A stretch of DNA of 64,000 bases from Sporothrix humicola (GCA_021396245.1 WNYE01000031.1:186001-250000), one strand, 5' to 3'; counted from the first letter of the stretch, positions 9,933-22,253 are shown. Program-made: numbers and translations. The notes: generated by a model from the sequence alone, not told the origin.

Positions 9933-12900
9933 GGCGGGTGGATGTGCGAAAGAGTGTGAATTTACATCGGCCCCGGCTCTCGGCGTGCTGGTAGACACAC
10001 CGAGACAGCGACGATGTAATTCAAGGTGGCTTAGTTGCGTTGCAGTCGAGCGAGGTCGTGGATAGAGTTGAGGTAAGAGTTAAGGTGAAAGTCGAAAGTT
10101 GAACGTCGAAAGTCAAAAATAGTTGAAGTGAGAGTTAATGTTCTATCCAGGGAAATCGGCCTGGAGCTAGTGGCAAGGCGAGGGAGAGCCGTCGAGTTAA
10201 AGAGAAACCAAAGTCGAGAGGAAGCGAAATAAGAAAAGACGGGGGACGATGGCTGGATAATGAACGACTGGTAAAGATGGAAAAGAAAGGATGGAGTCGA
10301 AAAGGAGGGACGACGAAAGGGAGGAAGTGAATGAAACAGTTTGGGTGGGTTGGAGGTTGGTGGAGAAGCGGCGATGGGCGGGTGGGAGAATCAGTGGGAG
10401 GAGCGATGGGGGATGGTGGTGAGAATGGAGTCGGGCTCCTGCTGTTTTTAGTACGAGGTTCTTTCTGGTTGTGTACTCTTGGATCGCGCAGGGGTGGATG
10501 GCAGGAGGGAACGTCGTACCTGCCCCAGGCGGCCCACGTAACTACTCGTAAGATGATACCAGCTGGTAGTATTAAATTCGCAGCGTTCGAGGTTCTGGGC
10601 GATGTTCTGGGCGGTGGGTTTGGACTTTGCTTGGACGAAAAACTGCGATTTTGTGCGGGCTGGGCTTTTTCGATTTCTGTGGTTTTCTGTGTGTATTTTC
10701 TCGCTCTTCTTTCTGACGGCACAATGGCCCCACTCGCCGCGAAAGGGGGGTGTGAGAAGAGAGAAAAGGGAGCAGCAAAAAAAGCGGGTGGACCGAGATG
10801 AGAGAAAGGGCAAAAACAGGCCTGTGGGCGCCGTGGATTGGTGGGCTGGGCCCTGTGGATCTGCTGTTGCCCAGGCTGGTGGGGTACACTGTGTGTGTCG
10901 GGTCGTTCCTGCTGGTAGGGGCGTCGGGCGATAATACTTGTGGTGCGCTTTGATTGATAGTGGGTGACTTGTGGAATGCACCAGAATATGGTGGGACGGC
11001 AAGTCGCGTCACAACACGTGATTGGGATTTTGGGGGATTCTGTGTACTGGGGACGGTACGAATTCGAGGAAGGAGTGGTCTGCATGCTGGCGTTCCTGCT
11101 TCCTTTCGGGTTTGGGCCAGTTTGGTGACTTTGTTCAACGTATTTTATCGATTCTGTTTTCTCTCATTTGAATTCATCTTTCTTTTTAGTCGTCAGACTG
11201 CATTCTCCGATGCATCAAGTGCATAGACGGGGACCATGTGTGCATGGCAGACACGCAGCCGTGACATCCACACCCCAAATGGCCCGTTGCCACTGCCGGA
11301 CGAGGTCAGCCCGCGTTTTAATATCGCTCTTTGTCTTTATATTTCCCTGTCTCTCTGTCTTTTTCTGTTGGCGAATTTCTTGGTCCTTCTTTATTGTTGA
11401 CGACGGGCGAATGCCGCCAGGGATGACACGGCTAAACAAAGAGGACGACAGGAGCATGCAGGGCAAAAGGGACCCGAGGGACAAGAGAGACAAAAGGCAA
11501 AAGGGGGTGGCTAACAAAAAGCTGTTGTTTTTTATGTTATTTGCTGCCCAAAAAAGGCATATTCCGATACAAATACGGCGTAGCCTCAGCTGTGTTTTCG
11601 CTGCCCTACTGCAGCCCCTTTTTGATATTTTGCCTTGCTCTGTGTGCACTTTTCTGAGCTTTTCTTGGTGTTTCTTGGTATTCGTGCGAACATTTTCTTG
11701 CCCTGTTCTGAAATGCTACGGATGCAAGGGCGTGCAGAACGTGAAACATGTTTGCGCACCGTGTGATTGTTGGAATTTGTAGGCCAAAAAGGCAACGCGT
11801 CTACAGTGTGTATATGTGCGCACCGTACGCACGAACCCTCAAACAGACTCTTCTTTCTGGTTGAGCTGTGGGCTTCGTCTTCGTTACCTATTTTGGAGTT
11901 GGTGTTTGCTGTCTGTGCTCATAACATTCAGCTTCTTGAGAAAGAAAAAGAAAAGAAAAGAAAAAGAAAATATCGGCGTTGAGGCTTTTCTGTTCATATT
12001 TTGCTTGTTTGTATCTTTTTTCTCAGATAGATCATGGCATGTTCAGATGGCAATATATTTCTGAAATATCTTATTTTTCTCACTCGTTTATTTCCTCAGC
12101 CATCCTTTTATGAACCAGTATTTTTTTTTCATCCTTCCTCGCCCTGTTTGCCATCCTTTACTTTATTTAAATTGACTGTTCCGCCGGCGACAGGCCGCGT
12201 CTCCGGTGCTTAGAGAGTGTTTTGATAAAGAGGAGTGAATGAAAGAAAAGAATCGAAAGCATGAGAATAACAAAAAAGCATGACAGGAGAATACAGCAGA
12301 AGCAAAAAGAAAACTCTGTGCCTCCCTTGCTTCATATATTGTCTTTATTTTCGACTATTTTGTCTCTTCGATGAACTTCTTTTCATCTGCAGCCGTTGTG
12401 CCAACCTCTCCTTTTGTTTCTTTTCTTCAAATTTGAACTCATTCTGTCCACATCTTTCTGCCAAACTGTTCACAACGGAATGCTGATGCCTTGGGCAAAA
12501 GGCAGGTTTGTGTTTTGAAATCCAAGATTTATTGAGTAAACGTGTTCTCGACTAACACAGTCGCGAAATCGCGGGAAAAAAAAAAAGAAGAAAAAAAAAA
12601 GAAAAAAAAAAAAATCTCGCCCGGTCTGTAATTAAAATGGCCAGCCCTCCTAATAAAAATACGAAGACAGTGTGGAAGCATTCCAAGAGTTGTCTCCCAA
12701 AATATCTTCTACAGGGGAGGCCCGCCCGGGAGATGGCCCGCCTGAAGAAAAAGTAAGAAAATGGGAATGGAAAAGAAGCGAAGTAAAAAATAGCGCCCCT
12801 TGGAAGTGCGCTATTTCGCTACCGGCCACTAAGCCCTAGGCGTGAGGCCCTGTTCATTTCTTGTTTGGGTGTGCCTTTTCGTAAGATTTTTGTCCACGGT

Positions 12901-14227
12901 GCTAGCGACACGGCCTGCTACGGGAACGGGGAGACGGGCTGGCGGGCCCTGATTTGGGGCGTTTCGCCCGTAAAATAGTAAAGTAACAACAAGAGACAAG
13001 CAAAAGGTCTCCCTTTTCCACCGCTGATCCTCAGGGGTGTTCGAGGGGTTGGGAAGGACGATGGCTCGGATAGGCAGGGGCCAGGCATCGGGGCATCCTT
13101 TGCGACTTCCCCAGAACCCAAGGAAGAATCCACCACGATCGAAAAGGGGCAAGAACGTTTGGGAAGTGGGAAGGAAGGGAGGCAAGAACGAACGACATCG
13201 AGAACGAGCTGTTTCGAACTGCTGGATAGTGATCTTGAACGTATCAACTCGAGATGCTGGTATTGATACGCATGTCATACTGAGAACTCCACCGAGGTCT
13301 TCACGACGTCTGGGGACGGGAATACAACCCACAACAGCTATGCCGTTTGTTCTCCAGTCACCAGTCCACAAAATACTGAGCAACACAGTACAACATTCCA
13401 CCCGTCGGTTGCAGCCGTCTTTTCGTCCTTTATCGTCACTATTACTTTGACGCAGCCGAGTGTTCATACTCGAAGGGAGCAACCTGACACAGCAAAGCTC
13501 AAACAGCAGCTTAAGAGGGCCATATATGGCGAGTATGACTTTGCGGGGCATGCTCCAGCAATATTGTGCTGAGAATATTGAAATCGTGATCATGCTTTTC
13601 GACTTTCGATTTTCGTCGTATTTTTTCCCTTCTGTCCATCGTTTTGTGCCTCCACTTTGTCTCTGCCAAGTCCTGCTCCGAAGCACTTTGTCTCACAGCA
13701 CGTCAAAGAACCCACAGCCTATCGTTGCTCAGTCTGCATTTGCAGGATGCAAGGCAAGGTGATGTCCCCAGTCTCTACGACAAAAGTCTGCAGTCGTCTG
13801 CAGGTTGACTCTGTCGATCGATAACGGGGCCCAATTGTAGTCCAGCACCCAGGCCTTGGATTCAAGGGATGTCACTCGGCTGTCGCCATTTGTCTCACTG
13901 ATTTTTCACTGATTTTCACTGGATCTTTGTGTTCAACTGTCAGAAGAAAAACGAAAATCGAGGCTGATAATCCCTCAAAGCCTCACAAAAGTCAATGGTG
14001 AGATCTGAATTGTCCGACATACGGCATCCAAGCGCTGGCCGTTCATGGTTAACAGATGGACAACTAAACGGGATTTGCAAACAAGACTGGCAAGAAAAGC
14101 TTGAATGATCGTCAACCGAGGAAGAGAGTCGAGAGACCAAGAGAAGGCAGAAACACAACAGGCAAACAACGCAATCTACATGCTACCGGATCGGTGGAAA
14201 GTGAACTCTGCCACAGTTCTGCCGTTT

Positions 14228-14261
14228 GGCTCCCGTTGGCTCCCGTTGGCTCCCGTTGGCT
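14228..14261. repeat. 10-bp tandem repeat (GGCTCCCGTT)
   Basis: The unit GGCTCCCGTT is repeated three times with a partial fourth copy that diverges as GGCTGCCG. The array lies in non-coding sequence upstream of a TATAAAAG element. Function unknown; replication slippage is the simplest origin. Confidence 0.7.
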
Positions 14262-14680
14262 GCCGATACTGAATGCAACGCCCGTCTCTTACGGTCTCAC
14301 TTTTTTTTTCTCATTCATCAATCTGACTACTCCGTACAGACTTCTGACGTCTTATTTTCTCACCGCAACGGCTCGGCGGTGAGAAGGTGCGCTGGCAAAC
14401 AGTTGTACAGAAATATTTCTCGTTATATCAGTGGATCTGTTGCATCGACCCTGGCACGCAAGAGATAGAGTGATTGTGTCGAGGTATTTGCCCGTTTCTC
14501 GTTGGAAATATGCTCGTGTGCTTTACTCATGGATTTGTTTGCATTGTTCTTTGATTGCATGATCATGATCTTGCTTGGAGGATTTGCCTATGCCGTGACT
14601 TATCGCCACCCGCTATTTCTCTCTTATTATTCAATGCTGGCCGTGTCGCCGGGTCAATACCCGCAATCCGGCCTGGGGAA

Positions 14681-14688
14681 TATAAAAG
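14681..14688 (+). promoter_or_regulatory. orphan TATA-like element (TATAAAAG)
   Basis: A good TATA box match on the plus strand, but the sequence downstream has only short frames with no recognisable product. It could drive an unannotated non-coding RNA, or be chance in an AT-rich spacer. Confidence 0.25.
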
Positions 14689-15282
14689 AAGCGAAAAGAA
14701 GGTTGGGGATTGGATAAAAGCCTTGCGGGTGCTCGTTTATTCCACACAACTTACGCCGCGCTTGTTAAGATGGGGGCGCAAGAACAATGCAAATAAAGTG
14801 CAAAAAGACCTGTTGACCAGGCTTGATCATACGGGTGTCAATAAACAACAACTTATTGAAGCTGAAGTTGAAGCTGAAATGCTGGGGAAAGACGACGGAA
14901 AGAGAGCTTACACTCGGCCCATGTCTTGGCCATAGACACGGCTGTGTCGAGCTCGCTTAATTGTGTCTCGAAGTCGGCGAGAGAGAGGTAAATAAAATAG
15001 TAAACATTTGACATCTTAAGCTCTGTCAAACAGCGGCGAGCAAGCTTACCGACGCAACTCCTCCCGAACTGTGTCACGTCGAGTGTTCCAGCGCTCCCAG
15101 CCGGATCATACCCTGCGTCTCTGGTCTCTTGAACATTGACAAGATCAGTCAATATCAGCAAAATATCATGTGAAATTCAACAATATCGTCGACCGCAAAT
15201 AGTGCAAACGAAATCAAAGTAAAGCAAAAGGCCAGCCCAACCAGTAATTCCAAGCCCATAACCTTTCCCAAGAACCATCCCA

Positions 15283-15318
15283 TATCCGTATCCATATCCG
15301 TATCCATATCCGTATTGA
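15283..15318. repeat. 12-bp tandem repeat (CCATATCCGTAT)
   Basis: About three copies of CCATATCCGTAT in tandem, with degenerate TATCCATATCC copies further on at about 15360-15373. It lies about 165 bp past the stop codon of the rhodopsin-like gene, in its probable 3' flank. Confidence 0.7.
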
Positions 15319-15482
15319 TCCCATAGTAAAGTCCAAATCCAAATCAAGGTCTATGCCAGTATCCATATCCAAGCCCGTGATTAACAAATAAAACATATGT
15401 AGCCCTGTCTCTGTAAAGACGCCGTAGCAAATATAGAATATCAAAACAAGTAGTGAAAGCCGCCGGAATAACGGGGCACAGT

Positions 15483-16729
15483 CTATAAGGACGACCGTGG
15501 TGACTTGAAATATGTCCGGACTGATGACCGAGTCGGAGCCGGCTTCTTCAGATCATCCTCGTCGTAATCAAGGTCTTCCTTTGTGTAGTCGCTGCTTGGA
15601 CCGGCCCTGTACACACTCGGAAATCGTACACTCTTGGGCGTCAACAGCGGCCAGCGCTTTGTCTCGGATGGAGGTGGTGCAGGCGGCAAAGGGTTCGATA
15701 ATGATGCGGCGGCGGCTTCTGCAGCGGCAGCGCCTCGCCTCTGTGCAGCTGTCACGCCCGTTGCATCCTCTCCGTAGTTCATATTCGGCATTCCACGGCC
15801 GCTTCCCGGACGGAAGAGTGCTCTCAAGATCGGGATTGAAGCTGCCATAATGGTGACACCGACCTCGGCCGTGCCCCAAGCCGCAAGTTGGACACTGTCG
15901 ACTGGATTTGTTAGAGAAAATAATCAGAATGAGACGGGGAGAAGCACATACTGACATCTGGCGACTCGAGGGTGGGTAGTTTGAGAGTCTTGATGACAGC
16001 AGAAAGGCCGGCACTGGATCGTCAGTAAGTCATAATATCAATAGGAGGACCCGTCATAACTCACAATACACCCATACTCATGGCAATGAGAACGCCAATC
16101 TTTTCCCGCCGCTGCATTTGCAGATTCCACAGAAATTTCCATGGCAGTAGAGCCAGCGTAAAGTCGACGGCTGCCGAGTAGCCGCCTACAACAATGCCAA
16201 ACTGGACGGCCATGGGGATCGGGATGCAGATTCGATCGGCATCGTCGGCTGACGGCGGCCCAAACGGACACTCGATCCAGATGGACAGCGCGCTCATATG
16301 CATCGCTACATTGAGCGTGATGATAATCGTCCACACGAGCGACCGCATCCATCCAATGGGCAGCCGAAGCAGCGTAAACGCAAACGATGTCTTGCTCCAG
16401 CAAGCCGCCAGCAATATCAGAGTGCCGCTAACTGTCCCATTGACGACAATATTGGGGATATGTACCGGATCAACATCCCACGAGTGGCGGCCATAGCCGT
16501 AGCCGACATCGATGACGTTCAAGATCACGCCGGCCGTCAGGACAACCCAGGATGCCACCAAGAGATAGTCATCCCACCAGAGGCCGCGGCGATGGTTAAC
16601 TTTGAGCAGAATCCGGAGGATCAGGAACAAAGCGGAGACGAGAACAAGTGAGCAGCTGAGAATGACGAGTTGAGGGCCGTAGTTGTCGTGCGGAAGCCCG
16701 GCCGCCGACGAAACGAGATGGGAGACCAT
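15483..16729 (-). CDS. rhodopsin-like / PTH11-related seven-helix membrane protein
   Basis: Three exons, 16729-16065, 16013-15952 and 15901-15483, give 381 aa. Donors are GTGAGT and GTATGT; acceptors follow CTGAC and CTAAC branch sites. The spliced product has an extracellular start (MVSHLVSSAAGLPHDNYGP), then about seven hydrophobic helices. The loop after helix two reads RRGLWWDDYLLVASW, the WDD signature of the fungal rhodopsin/SAT4 domain. GVFAGLSAVIKTLKLPTLES and WGTAEVGVTIMAASIPILRA, restored only by splicing, are also typical. The tail is hydrophilic, with Ala-rich and acidic (DLDYDEDDL) parts. No retinal-binding lysine is evident, so it is probably not a photoreceptor. Relatives include PTH11 receptors of plant-pathogenic fungi, but most have no known ligand. 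Confidence 0.85.
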
Positions 16730-19491
16730 GAGTGGTTGTGAGCGTGGTTTTCGGTGGTAATTTAGATGAAGCAGGAAATAAATGACAGACTAAATCAATA
16801 GCTGTCGATAAATGAAATTGGCGATAGATGAGATCTCAAAAATAGATGAAGAAAAATAATATCAGCTAGAATCGTACAACCACCGGCGATGGAACTGGAG
16901 AACTCGAACAATATTCAACAAGAAAATAAAAAGAATTAAAAGTGAAGAATAAAAGTAAACGAAAACATCACCAGAAGAAACATGAAAAGGAAGGGGTCAC
17001 CAGAAAGAAAAGAGAAACCAAACAGTCCCAGGAGCACTGACAAAATGACAAAACAACACGCAAGATCACAAAATAGCCAGAAAGCCGATTCGGCATGCAG
17101 AGTCTCGTCTTTCCCTCTTTTTTGTGTCTCCTCGTGTCTTCTCTCTCCCAAAAGGAAGAAACGGGGTAAGCCCAAGTGTGACAAGACGAAAATCAAGTCG
17201 CAGAAAGCTGAAAACGGCAACTCGGCAAAAGCGATGGCAAAAGGGGAAGAGGCGACAGAAAGACAACAGTGAAAAGGCGTCAAGGCATCGACGGCCGAAT
17301 CAGCCGGCCGAGATGTGCACTCCCAAGAGGTCGATCAAAAAGCATGGCAGTCTTGGTTTCTGCGTTGGCTCTCTAAACCGGTGCTTCTTTGGGGATGCTC
17401 TCTGCACATCGTCGATGTAACGACGTTGGAAGATCGAATAACTGGAAGCCGGTATCTGAATCTTCAAAGTTCAAAAAGACGCGCGTTGATTTATTCTATT
17501 GTTTTCTTTTGAAGTATGTCGGACAATTCAGTACTTTACATCATCCTCCTCATACTTTATGTGGTATCTTGCCTCCCTGGGTCCGTTTCTTCCGGATAGG
17601 ATGAGACTGGAGCAACGGCGATCAGGAACCAGAAGACAGAATTTAAAAATTCGAGAAGGCGTACAACCTTTGTTACTACCCTAAAAGTAAAACAAAAAAT
17701 AGCAGAATCAAAGAAACGGACACCATCTTTGTGTTTTTTTTTTTGAAAACATATTTATTGTGAAAGAAAGTAAAGATTAAGTTGTTACCAATATCACCAC
17801 AATCGCCACCGGTGGATGATTGTTGGCATCTGAAACGCAAAAGGGGTGCGAATGAAAAGATGCCTGGTTTGTTTCACGAGGCACAGGAAGGCAAAGCAAA
17901 ATACGACAGTTATTTATTTAGTTGATTTTATTCTTGAAAAGCAGATAGTAAAATATTCTGCAATATCTTTGATAGCTCATTCACAAAGAGGCGTCTCTTG
18001 TACCAGGATGTGCACAAATTTCTCCATCCTAAGGTCTTTAAAGGGTGCATCCGTGTGTTTGATGTTCGCTGCCGGTATGTCCAGCCAATGATACCTTCCC
18101 CAGGATTGCTATTTGCACCGTTATGCTTGATCCCTTTCTCATATCCGTCCTTGGTCAGAGCTTCTTTGTACTTGTACTATTTACTTTTGATCTGGTCTTA
18201 TCCTGACGGTTCCTTCTTGGCTTTGCTTTTTGCTCTGCTGATCTATCATTCGACCATGCCAAGCAGAGAAAAGATGATGGAAAACCAACATGCAATTGTT
18301 GTGCTCTTCTTTTCGTTTTCGTATTTCGTGTCGTTGGCTTCTTTTAGTCTTCTTTCATATTCTTCTATCCATCTCTATCTTGGTTGTGGCCATGATCTGC
18401 GATGCAGATTACAAAACGGCGACGCCCGACGACCGCACTTGGACGACCGGCATTCCCATTCTCCCTCTTCTCTTCACGATCCCTCGTCTCCATCATTCTA
18501 TCCATCCCGAGCTGCATCCTGCCCCTTCGCCTCCACAAAATGCTTCTAGAAGAAAAAGCTTGGTTTTGTTGAAACCGAGGACGCGTACAACAAGATGCTT
18601 GTTCAATATGGAAGCCGTAGAAGCCGTAGAAGCCGTAAAAGTCATGGAATGCGCGTCTTCGTCTCACATTATCGATATTGACTTGTCATGTCGTATTCTT
18701 CACAGGCCCTGGAGATGTACTTTAATTCTCCGACGTGGAGACGATGACATGGCGATCGTAGAAAACTCGAATATCGAGATGAAAGAGAAGGTATTTTCTA
18801 TTATTGCAATGCCAATTTACTGCTAGGCACTTCATTAAAATGGATCTCAAAAGAAAAAGAAAAAGAAAAAGAAAAAGAAAAAGAAAAAGAAAAAGAAAAA
18901 GAAAAAGAAAAAGAAAAAGAAAAAGAAAAGTGCCCATGTTTAATAAACAACAAACAGTAATCGGCTAGACTTTTCAAGGGATTTATCTTTTGAAAATCAA
19001 GACAAATATGTTTTTATTAAAAAGTGAACCAAAATCGAACAAAGGAAAAAGAAAAGCCAGAAAAATAAATCTACAATCTCCAGGTAACCCCCCTAGACAA
19101 CATCTAACATCAAGTTTACATCGTCTAAACGACAATATGCCATGCCCTCCCTGCCCCCGGGTCTGCGCCGAAAATCATACCCGGCCAAGAAATAGGGGTG
19201 GAAATCTCGGAAAGAAGGAGACAAAAACCAGAGATCCATAATGCAGAAACTGGTTGTTGGGTTTGATCATTTTCATATATTTTTTGACTTTATATTTTGT
19301 AGTGTACAGACAAGAGAAAAAATGAACAAAAGAAAGAAAATGTAGAATAAAACAAAATAGAAATCAAACAAATAGAACAAACAAATGATGGTATCTTGGT
19401 GCATGCCCCTTTCCCAGACCCTGCATGCATAGAAACAAAAATTCTCCGACATCCTTGACAACCCTATCCCACAGACTCCTCTACCCCAGCT
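16730..19491. other. 2.8-kb spacer with AT-rich sequence and microsatellites
   Basis: No gene was recognised. Plus-strand frames at 17998-18549 and 18290-18826 have spacer-like composition. A 9-bp repeat (GAAGCCGTA, three copies) lies at 18611-18637. A GAAAAA hexamer array is listed separately. The last 200 bases before 19491 are probably the 3' UTR of ALG6. Confidence 0.5.
18849..18930. repeat. (GAAAAA)n microsatellite
   Basis: A G recurs every six bases from 18853 to 18925, giving about 13 uninterrupted units of GAAAAA. The strand bias (purines on plus, CTTTTT on minus) is complete. Such arrays change length easily and are useful strain markers. It lies in non-coding DNA. Confidence 0.95.
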
Positions 19492-21351
19492 TTACTGCCT
19501 CTTTGTCTTCTTGGACGACTTGAACCAGGACCGCGGCAGCAGCTCGCTGTCCACGAGCAGACGCCACAGGCACCACAGATAGCAAATGCTGAAGCCGGCC
19601 GCACCAACGCCCACATTGGCCACAACCCACAGGTCAGGCTTGTCAGCCGGCGGCAAAAGAGATGCCTCCAGGACGTGCCACATGACCATGGCCAGGTAAA
19701 AGGGACCGTGGATGAGAGCGGCGCCCCACAGGTTGTTGCTCTCGTCGGTCTTGGACGCAGACGAAGACGACTGGTTGCTGTCAATGCCCGGGAAGTAGGC
19801 CGACAATGATGTTGGCGGCAAGCCCAGAAGATAGGCCCACAGCAGCGTCAGAACAGCGTAGGGAATACCGAGGTCCACACGCTTGAGCAGCGGGTACATA
19901 GTCCAGCAGCCCAGCAGGTTGGCAAAGCCGATCCAGGCGCGCTTGCTGCCGCTCAGACCGCCGTGGCCGGCCAGCAACAAAGTCATGGGCAACAGCGGCA
20001 GCAGCACGCTCTTCTCGTGGACCTGGTAGCTGAACAGGAAGAAACCCCAGGCAGTAGCAGCGAAGGCGTAGGGAAGCAGCAGCCGGCTGGGCCGCAGGAA
20101 AAGGATCAGGTTGGGCGGCAGGATGGCAGCCAGCGTAGCGGCGAGAGATGCTTGTTGAAGAAGAGCGGATGGGTACTTGCGGAGCTTGATGACGACGTTG
20201 GCGGCGCACCAAAAGTTGGCAACCTTGTCCTCAAACAGACCACGGGCGACGGGGAAGACGCGGTGGATCATCTGCACGAGCTGCTCGACAATAGGGTAGT
20301 AGAACGCCTTGGGATCAAGGTACTTGTCGAGCACGTCGGCGAACAGAGGCAGAGGAACAACGGCGTTAGCTGGCAGGCCGGCGTGGGCACGGATGCCATG
20401 GCGCAGGTCGTAGATCGTGCCGGCCACCATGGGCAGGATCAGCAGCGCAAAAGCGACAACAGTGACAGCTGCAATGCCGAGCAGCCGACCGATATTAATG
20501 CGCGGGAAAACGCAGTTGCCGAGCAAAAAGGCAAAGACGGGCAAAGCGTAGTATAGAGCCATCTGCTTGAAGCCCAGCGCGGCCACAAAGAAGACGGCCG
20601 ACCACAGCAGCCGGCCGGCCAGCATGCTCGACATGCTCGCCGTCACAAAGCCTAGCATGACCGTGTTGTACTGGAAATGCACGTGGTCAATTAGCAGAGT
20701 CGCAGGCTGCATCAGCACGGCCACCAGAGCTACCGACGCCGTCCACGAGGCCACGCCGCTCAGACGGCTGAACCGCCGCACAAAGATGACGACGGCCGGA
20801 ATGTAGATCAGGTACTCGGACACAAAGACGGTCGCGCGCATAAAGATCTTGAGCTCGGGCGACTCGAGACCGCGGGATTTGTGCAGAGCGAACCACGACG
20901 CGTCAATCAGGCTGCCGACCTTGCCCAGCAGCCAGCTGTGGTACGCCGTCAGCGGCGGGTAGTCGAGGCCCCACCACTCGAGGTCGTGGAAGTACCACTG
21001 CGAGATGGGCAAATGCGCCGTGATCTCCATCCAATGCCGCTGGGCCTCGTAGTCGCCAAACATGGGCGGCTTTCCAAAGCCCGAGTAGCCCCAGAGACCG
21101 GCCGCCCAGCGGAACAGGCCGACCACCATCAGAATCAGCGGCAGAAGCTCCCATTGCGAGACGGAGCCGCGTGCCGGCCAAAGGAAGGCTGCCAGGGGGT
21201 AGGCTGGCGAACGCGCAAGACCCTCGGGCGGCACTGGACTGCCGCCGTTGCCTGTGCTGTTGGGGCTGCTGTTGGCATCCAGGTCGGCCAGCACGCCCGT
21301 CTTCTTGACTCTCCGCCGCGGCTTGTGCGGCGATGGCGACGGACCGGCCAT
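19492..21351 (-). CDS. ALG6: ALG6 dolichyl-P-Glc:Man9GlcNAc2-PP-dolichol alpha-1,3-glucosyltransferase
   Basis: Single exon, 619 aa from the ATG at 21351 (MAGPSPSPHKPRRRVKKTG). The enzyme adds the first glucose to the lipid-linked N-glycan precursor in the ER membrane. The ALG6/ALG8 family core is clear: FGDYEAQRHWMEIT followed by WYFHDLEWWGLDYPPLTAYH, where the acidic lumenal loop holds the likely catalytic Asp. About 10-12 hydrophobic helices follow, with QVHEKSVLLPLLP near residue 440, a motif shared by ALG6 and ALG8. The first-loop wording fits ALG6 better than ALG8. A basic cytosolic N-terminus and a C-terminal KKTKRQ are compatible with ER retention. The gene is divergent from palC and shares a 0.9-kb promoter region with it. 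Confidence 0.93.
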   Translation of the reverse strand: MAGPSPSPHKPRRRVKKTGVLADLDANSSPNSTGNGGSPVPPEGLARSPAYPLAAFLWPARGSVSQWELLPLILMVVGLFRWAAGLWGYSGFGKPPMFGDYEAQRHWMEITAHLPISQWYFHDLEWWGLDYPPLTAYHSWLLGKVGSLIDASWFALHKSRGLESPELKIFMRATVFVSEYLIYIPAVVIFVRRFSRLSGVASWTASVALVAVLMQPATLLIDHVHFQYNTVMLGFVTASMSSMLAGRLLWSAVFFVAALGFKQMALYYALPVFAFLLGNCVFPRINIGRLLGIAAVTVVAFALLILPMVAGTIYDLRHGIRAHAGLPANAVVPLPLFADVLDKYLDPKAFYYPIVEQLVQMIHRVFPVARGLFEDKVANFWCAANVVIKLRKYPSALLQQASLAATLAAILPPNLILFLRPSRLLLPYAFAATAWGFFLFSYQVHEKSVLLPLLPMTLLLAGHGGLSGSKRAWIGFANLLGCWTMYPLLKRVDLGIPYAVLTLLWAYLLGLPPTSLSAYFPGIDSNQSSSSASKTDESNNLWGAALIHGPFYLAMVMWHVLEASLLPPADKPDLWVVANVGVGAAGFSICYLWCLWRLLVDSELLPRSWFKSSKKTKRQ

Positions 21352-22253
21352 CGTGATGTGATATATGGATGAATGGGAGGAGAGAAGACGGGATCGAAAA
21401 CAAGGAAAACTCGAGAAAGCTAGAGGAGCTCGGTCGCGTGGTAGAGGCAATTGATCGGTCAGGGCGCTGTCATTGAAGAAGCACCAGATGGCAACAGTCG
21501 ACGATGCGTTCGGGATGCCGTGTCGCTTGGTGGTTTGTCGGATGGATGCTGTTGTGTCGAGAAACCCGAGAAAAGTCGTCTGACGGGAGGTGGATGGCAG
21601 GTCGAAATCTGGCCAATTTTAGGAAAGTAGACACTGGATCCACTATTTCGAAGCTCCTGGATGCTACGGAAAATGGAAGGCGCACGACGCGTCGGGTGCT
21701 ATTGTGGGGTTTGCTAAACACACTGTATTTAAGTTATCATACATGCAAACCCTGTTACGGAATGTCGCCAAAATGTAGCAAAATATAATGAAAAATTGGT
21801 TGTAGTTAGGGGACATCCATATTTTTAAGAAAGCTTCAAAACTTATAAACTTATGCATAGCCTATAGCATATTGGAGCTGGTAGAAGACCGAATGCTTTG
21901 TCCACTTTTGACTAACACGATGCCCTGTTTCAACCCTGCCTTCACTGGCAGACAGGGGCAGGAGCTGATTTTGGAGCGCTATTATTGGCTGCCCAGACTA
22001 CCGTTGGCTATCCACACAGCCCTCACCTTGAACTTTCCCTTTTTGGCACCCCTCCCCCGCCGACCACCTGCCTGAAGCTATGCCAAGCTCTGGGCGCCTG
22101 GCGTTGTGAGCAGCCCAAACAGCAGGTGTGACAGGCCATCGCCACTTCTTTGTCCTGTCTACGCCAGAAAACGAAAACAATAACCTCAACAAAACAAAAC
22201 AACTTTGACAACATCCTTACAACAGACGCCCACGCCGGCCGGCAAACACCGTC
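21352..22253. other. divergent promoter region between ALG6 and palC
   Basis: This 902-bp region contains no recognised gene. Positions 21700-21870 are AT-rich. A single GCCAAG hexamer, the PacC core site, lies at 22082-22087 about 170 bases before palC; one hexamer is not evidence of regulation. Confidence 0.5.

Larger units (their letters stand above)
9933..15482. other. 5.5-kb gene-poor region upstream of IRE1
   Basis: No convincing gene was found on either strand. The first 100-200 bases (minus-strand sense) are the IRE1 leader and contain imperfect repeats of the type GAAAGTCGAAAGTTGAACG near 10062-10138. A CACGTG hexamer lies at 11015-11020. Purine tracts occur at about 11940-11970 and 12577-12614. 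A 285-codon minus-strand frame (12829-13686) lacks any recognisable domain. A 10-bp tandem repeat lies at 14228-14261, a TATAAAAG at 14681-14688 and a 12-bp tandem repeat at 15283-15318. The region could hold a non-coding transcript, but nothing in the sequence proves one. Confidence 0.5.

Noticed and set aside
9933..9998. Upstream extension of IRE1 by 22 codons
   Set aside because: The extension has no ATG; it would need a GTG start, which is not normal for a fungal nuclear gene. The ATG at 9932 also places the signal segment near the N-terminus.
12829..13686. 285-codon minus-strand frame in the IRE1-upstream spacer
   Set aside because: Open but with spacer-like composition, no domain, no membrane or signal pattern and no convincing leader; a search for homologues in related genomes would decide.
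17998..18549. 183-codon plus-strand frame
   Set aside because: Ser/Leu/Phe-rich translation typical of T-rich spacer DNA.
22082..22087. PacC core hexamer GCCAAG upstream of palC
   Set aside because: A single hexamer is expected by chance at this distance; no cluster of sites was seen.
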